Source of the DNA: Desulfotignum sp.
GTDB lineage: Bacteria; Desulfobacterota; Desulfobacteria; Desulfobacterales; Desulfobacteraceae
Reading direction: 5' to 3'
Assembly: GCA_011390695.1 (NCBI GenBank)
Contig: JAABRW010000006.1
Coordinates: 1 to 7,369, forward strand
DNA length: 7,369 bases
Below, in pieces: positions 4,764-7,369 of the stretch (positions are counted from its first letter, which is position 1; the number at the start of each line of letters is the position of its first letter). A program made the position numbers and the translations under genes. The notes under the pieces are model-generated. The model worked only from the letters and a program-made list of their open reading frames with translations. It did not search any database and was not told the origin of the DNA.

Positions 4764-5885
4764 ATGGAAAAATTTCAGCCCTATACCGTGCTTGCCGTTG
4801 ATGACAACCTGTTGAACTTAAAGATGATTGAAAAATCCCTTTCCAGGGAGGGATATCAGATTTTTATTGCCGGTAACGGGTCGGAAGGCCGGACCATTGC
4901 CAGAGAAAAACAGCCTGACCTGATTCTGCTGGATATTGAAATGCCCGGGGAAAACGGGTTTGAGGTGCTCAAAAAATTAAAAGAAGACGCGGTCACCAAT
5001 CCGATTCCCGTGATTTTTCTCACCGGTATCAGTGATGTGAATGCCAAACTCAAGGGGTTTGATCTCGGGGCAGTGGACTATATCACCAAACCGTTTCACC
5101 CGCTTGAGGTGCTGGCCAGGGTCCGGATTCATCTCAAACTTTCCATTGCCACCAACTCTTTGATTCAAAATCAGGCCGCAAAACTGCTGCAGGTGACCCA
5201 GGCCCAGTCCGCCATGCTTCCTGTGCCGGAAAATTATCCCGCTGCACGGTTCGGGGTCTATTATAAAGCCCTGCAGGAAGCAGGCGGGGATTTTTACGAT
5301 ATTCTGAACATCAGTGATCACATCACCGGGTATTTTGTGGCAGATTTTTCCGGGCATGATATAAAAACCAGTTATTTGACAGCATCGGTCAAAGCCCTGC
5401 TGGCGCAGAACTGCACGCCGTTGTATTCTCCCAGAGAAAGCATGAGAATGGTCAATGCGGTGCTCAAAGAAATTCTGCCCGGGGGCAAATATCTGACAGC
5501 CTGTTATCTGCATATGAACCGGTCCACCATGACCATGACACTTGTCAATGCCGGTCACCCGCCTGCAGCATGTCTGCCGGTCCGGGGGGAGGGGTACCTG
5601 ATTGACTCCCGGGGGGATGTTCTCGGCATGTTTTCTGACGCGCATTTTGGTGTGTCCCGGATCAAGGTATCCAAAGGAGACCGGTTTTTTGTGTATTCAG
5701 ACGGACTGGTGGAGTCTGTGGGAAAAAAAATAAACTGGGCGGCAGGCGCCCGCAGACTTTTGCCTGTTTTCCAGGATTTGCGGGCATTTTCTTTTGCAGA
5801 GGCGCCCGGGCAATTGATACGGTATCTGTCTGCTGAAAACAACAGCCCGGAAGATGATGTTGTGGTGCTTTGTATAGAGGTGTGA
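4764..5885 (+). CDS. Response regulator fused to PP2C/SpoIIE-type serine phosphatase (RsbU-like)
   Basis: This 373-aa cytoplasmic protein has two domains. The receiver (about 7-125) has the acidic pair Asp13-Asp14, phospho-acceptor Asp57 in LLDIEMPG, switch Thr87 in FLTG and Lys109 in DYITKPF. A linker (about 126-165) with QAQSAMLP leads into a PP2C-like phosphatase of the SpoIIE/RsbU type. Its metal-binding and core motifs are AGGDFYD (173-179), VADFSGHD (192-199), NAGHPP (262-267), YSDGLVES (311-318) and the late EDD (363-365). All key acidic residues appear intact, so the enzyme should be active. In known systems such enzymes dephosphorylate a STAS-domain anti-sigma antagonist when the receiver is phosphorylated. 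Here that substrate is inferred, supported by the RsbW-like gene that follows 5 nt after its stop. A GAGGG ribosome site lies just before ATG 4764. No DNA-binding or GGDEF domain is present. Confidence 0.93.
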   Translation: MEKFQPYTVLAVDDNLLNLKMIEKSLSREGYQIFIAGNGSEGRTIAREKQPDLILLDIEMPGENGFEVLKKLKEDAVTNPIPVIFLTGISDVNAKLKGFDLGAVDYITKPFHPLEVLARVRIHLKLSIATNSLIQNQAAKLLQVTQAQSAMLPVPENYPAARFGVYYKALQEAGGDFYDILNISDHITGYFVADFSGHDIKTSYLTASVKALLAQNCTPLYSPRESMRMVNAVLKEILPGGKYLTACYLHMNRSTMTMTLVNAGHPPAACLPVRGEGYLIDSRGDVLGMFSDAHFGVSRIKVSKGDRFFVYSDGLVESVGKKINWAAGARRLLPVFQDLRAFSFAEAPGQLIRYLSAENNSPEDDVVVLCIEV

Positions 5886-5890
5886 CATTT

Positions 5891-6340
5891 ATGCCCAAGA
5901 AAATTGGAAGATTTGAAATGCACCAGACCAGCACTGCCATCAATATTTTATTTTCTTCCTGCCTGAAAAATATCGATGCGGTGTGCCGGATTGTTACCAA
6001 ATATCTTTTGTGCCGGCTGCCTGTGCTTCACAGACCTGATCATCTGTTTGCCGTTAATCTTGTCATGCGGGAAGCATTAACCAATGCAGTGCTCCATGGC
6101 AATAAAAATGATCTGACAAAAGATGTCAGGTTTGTATTAAAAATCGTCGGGGATACATCTATTCACCTGGAAATTGAAGACCAGGGCAACGGCTTTGACT
6201 GGCGGAAATACCAGGGGTTCTCATTACCGGCTTCAATGGCTCATGGCAGGGGAATTTCCATTATGGAAACCTATTTTACAAGGTATGCATATAATGAAAA
6301 AGGAAACAAACTGTTTTTGCAAATGGATTTCACCCCTTAG
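5891..6340 (+). CDS. RsbW-like anti-sigma factor / serine kinase (HATPase_c_2 fold)
   Basis: This 149-aa GHKL ATPase-fold protein resembles the partner-switching kinases RsbW and SpoIIAB, which bind a target protein and phosphorylate its STAS antagonist. ATP-site motifs are visible: N-box REALTNAVLHGN (60-71) with Glu61 and Asn65, G1 box DQGNGFD (97-103) and G2 box HGRGISIM (118-125). No dimerisation histidine domain exists, so it is not a two-component kinase. The start at ATG 5891 follows the previous stop by 5 nt with GAGG ten nt upstream, suggesting translational coupling; a TTG at 5870 is possible but overlaps the previous gene. What it sequesters (a sigma factor, or another effector as in non-sigma partner switches) cannot be told, since no STAS or sigma gene is present here. 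Confidence 0.88.
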   Translation: MPKKIGRFEMHQTSTAINILFSSCLKNIDAVCRIVTKYLLCRLPVLHRPDHLFAVNLVMREALTNAVLHGNKNDLTKDVRFVLKIVGDTSIHLEIEDQGNGFDWRKYQGFSLPASMAHGRGISIMETYFTRYAYNEKGNKLFLQMDFTP

Positions 6341-6499
6341 ATTTAATTTTAGCGTAACAGATTCCTAATACGATGCTAGCACAAAAAAGATAAAAAACCA
6401 GTTTGGATATGACATTCTGCTCCATGGAGAACCGATACAAGACACAGTTTGGCGGGCATTCATGACAGATGCTGTTTTTTTTTGTTATTAGGAGGGACC
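6341..6499. other. Intergenic region before phoU; no gene, possible Pho-box-like half-sites
   Basis: This 159-bp A/T-rich gap has no plausible gene. PhoB half-site-like words in one orientation (inverse of CTGTCAT) appear as ATGACAT at 6409-6415, a poorer GACACAG at 6441-6447 and ATGACAG at 6462-6468, spaced 32 and 21 bp, near multiples of a helical turn. They do not form the standard tandem of two half-sites 11 bp apart, so a Pho box is only a suggestion. I see no strong -35/-10 pair. Confidence 0.3.
6465..6483 (+). terminator. Short hairpin and T9 run directly upstream of the phoU ribosome site
   Basis: ACAG (6465-6468) and CTGT (6472-6475) pair around a 3-nt loop, and a run of nine T ends at 6483, eight nt before GGAGGG. 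The 4-bp stem (5 with a G-U pair) is weak for an intrinsic terminator. It may partly end transcription from the signalling operon or attenuate entry into phoU, or it may just be an A/T-rich spacer. Confidence 0.25.
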
Positions 6500-7147
6500 A
6501 TGACAAACCATTTGCACCGGGCTATGGATAAAATCAAAAAGGAAATTCTTTCTCTGGGTGCCCTGGTGGAGGACCGTTTCAAAAAATCAATTGAAGCGGT
6601 GCGCACGGAAAACCTGCAGCTGGCCCAGTTTATCATAGACACGGACTTTGAAGTGGATGAACGGGAAATTGAGGTGGAAGAAGAATGCCTCAAGATCCTG
6701 GCATTGTATCAGCCTGTTGCAACGGATCTGCGCCTGATTGTTGCGGTGATCAAGATCAACAATGATCTGGAACGTATTGCCGATTATGCCGGCAATATTG
6801 CAAGGCGGTTTATCACCTCTTCCGATGACCCGAATAAGTTTGGATATGATTATACCGCCATGGCGGACCAGGCAGCCAAAATGCTCAAATTGAGCCTGGA
6901 TGCCCTGGTGGGCATGGATGTGGAGATGGCCTATACGGTCCTGGATATGGATGAAGAGGTCAATACCATGAGAAACGAGGCCTACCGCACCATGAAGACC
7001 GATATCCGGGAACATCCGGACATGGTGACGGAGATTATCAACATGTATTTGATTTCCCGGCACATTGAACGCATCGGAGACCATACCACCAATATTGCTG
7101 AAGAGGTGATTTATCTTATTGAAGGAGATATCATCCGCCATACCTGA
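6500..7147 (+). CDS. phoU: Phosphate signalling protein PhoU
   Basis: This 215-aa cytoplasmic protein is a typical full-length PhoU, which links the PstSCAB phosphate transporter to the PhoR/PhoB two-component system and represses signalling when phosphate is plentiful. It has the expected two three-helix repeats, each ending in the family's metal-binding pattern: NNDLERIADYAGNIARR (87-103) and SRHIERIGDHTTNIAEEV (186-203). Other familiar stretches are the N-terminal FKKSIEAV and LALYQPVATDLRLIVAVIK (67-85). ATG 6500 is chosen because of AGGAGGG about 4 nt upstream; an in-frame ATG at 6449 would translate the T9 run and lacks a ribosome site. The next gene is a PhoB-type regulator, 87 bp downstream. 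No pst transporter gene is next to it on the left, where an unrelated signalling operon ends instead. Confidence 0.95.
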   Translation: MTNHLHRAMDKIKKEILSLGALVEDRFKKSIEAVRTENLQLAQFIIDTDFEVDEREIEVEEECLKILALYQPVATDLRLIVAVIKINNDLERIADYAGNIARRFITSSDDPNKFGYDYTAMADQAAKMLKLSLDALVGMDVEMAYTVLDMDEEVNTMRNEAYRTMKTDIREHPDMVTEIINMYLISRHIERIGDHTTNIAEEVIYLIEGDIIRHT

Positions 7148-7180
7148 TTTCGGGCACTGTTGCCTGACAGGCCCCTGTAT

Positions 7181-7203
7181 ATGCGGCTGCCCTGTTGCCG
7201 CAT
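7181..7203. repeat. 7-bp hairpin between phoU and the phoB-like gene
   Basis: ATGCGGC (7181-7187) and GCCGCAT (7197-7203) pair perfectly around a 9-nt loop, with no T-run after it. It lies in the 87-bp gap between two genes that would be expected to form one operon, so it may stabilise or partly separate the two messages. A second small palindrome, ACAGG/CCTGT, lies just upstream near 7167-7178. Confidence 0.4.
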
Positions 7204-7234
7204 TACCCGTAAACACATCACACAGGAAATAAAC

Positions 7235-7369
7235 ATGGCCAGAGAAACCATATTGATTGTAGATGATGAAGAAGACATCATCGAGCTGATCAGGTATAAC
7301 CTGAAAAATGAAGGATATGATATCCTCACCGCATTCACCGGGGAACAGGCCATCAAGATCGCCAGGCAG
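7235..7369 (+). CDS. phoB: PhoB-type response regulator, N-terminus only (3' end outside window)
   Basis: The first 45 residues are present before the window ends. They begin MARETILIVDDEEDIIELIR, with a receiver fold start: hydrophobic strand ILIVDD, acidic pocket Asp10-Asp11 and the helix ELIRYNLKNEGYD, followed by the second strand and TGEQAIKIARQ. The stretch DIIELIRYNLKNEGY is typical of the PhoB branch of OmpR-family regulators, and its place directly after phoU supports a phosphate role. The phospho-acceptor aspartate and the DNA-binding domain lie beyond the window, so family and gene symbol are inferred. AGGA seven nt before ATG 7235 is the ribosome site. Confidence 0.8.
   Translation, partial: MARETILIVDDEEDIIELIRYNLKNEGYDILTAFTGEQAIKIARQ

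Noticed and set aside
6449..6499. ATG 6449 as the start of phoU
   Set aside because: The extension translates the T9 run into a hydrophobic stretch unlike PhoU, and the strong GGAGGG lies before ATG 6500.

Overview
The window looks like chromosomal core and housekeeping sequence from a Gram-negative anaerobe. It most resembles a sulfate-reducing member of the Desulfobacterota (Desulfobacteraceae-like). This is inferred from gene content and protein style: a TupBC-type tungstate transporter, a lipoprotein lytic transglycosylase of the MltA family (so an outer membrane is present), a stand-alone Hpt/PP2C/anti-sigma-kinase module, and a small acidic protein of a kind I associate with deltaproteobacteria. 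Nothing in the window fixes the genus. I saw no rRNA, tRNA, CRISPR array, transposase or phage gene.

Layout. (1) 1-1827, plus strand: the C-terminal part of rmuC, overlapping by 11 bp with a complete mltA lipoprotein gene. (2) 1858-3566, minus strand: tupB and tupC, joined by an ATGA overlap and convergent with mltA across only 30 bp. A leader with a sigma70-like promoter, a repeated hexamer and a hairpin lies in front of tupB; no tupA is present. (3) 3791-4039, minus strand: a small conserved-looking 82-aa protein of unknown function. (4) 4040-4425: a 386-bp divergent intergenic region without a believable gene, but with unusual nested symmetry: a perfect 22-bp inverted repeat, an outer perfect 13-bp inverted repeat, and a 6-bp direct repeat. 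(5) 4426-6340, plus strand: a three-gene signalling operon (Hpt phosphotransfer protein, response regulator fused to a PP2C/SpoIIE-type phosphatase, RsbW-like HATPase). (6) 6500-7369, plus strand: phoU followed by the start of a PhoB-type response regulator, cut by the window edge.

How the genes work together. The Hpt/RR-PP2C/HATPase set is the core of a phosphorelay-driven partner switch. A phosphorylated receiver would control a phosphatase, which would dephosphorylate a STAS-domain antagonist that the HATPase phosphorylates. Neither the sensor kinase nor the STAS protein is in the window, so input and output are unknown. PhoU and the PhoB-like regulator belong to phosphate signalling. TupBC would form the membrane part of a tungstate (possibly molybdate) importer supplying W/Mo enzymes such as formate dehydrogenases.

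The coding genes are ordinary. The most unusual sequence is the non-coding divergent region at about 4083-4425, including a tandemly duplicated Shine-Dalgarno sequence in front of the Hpt gene.
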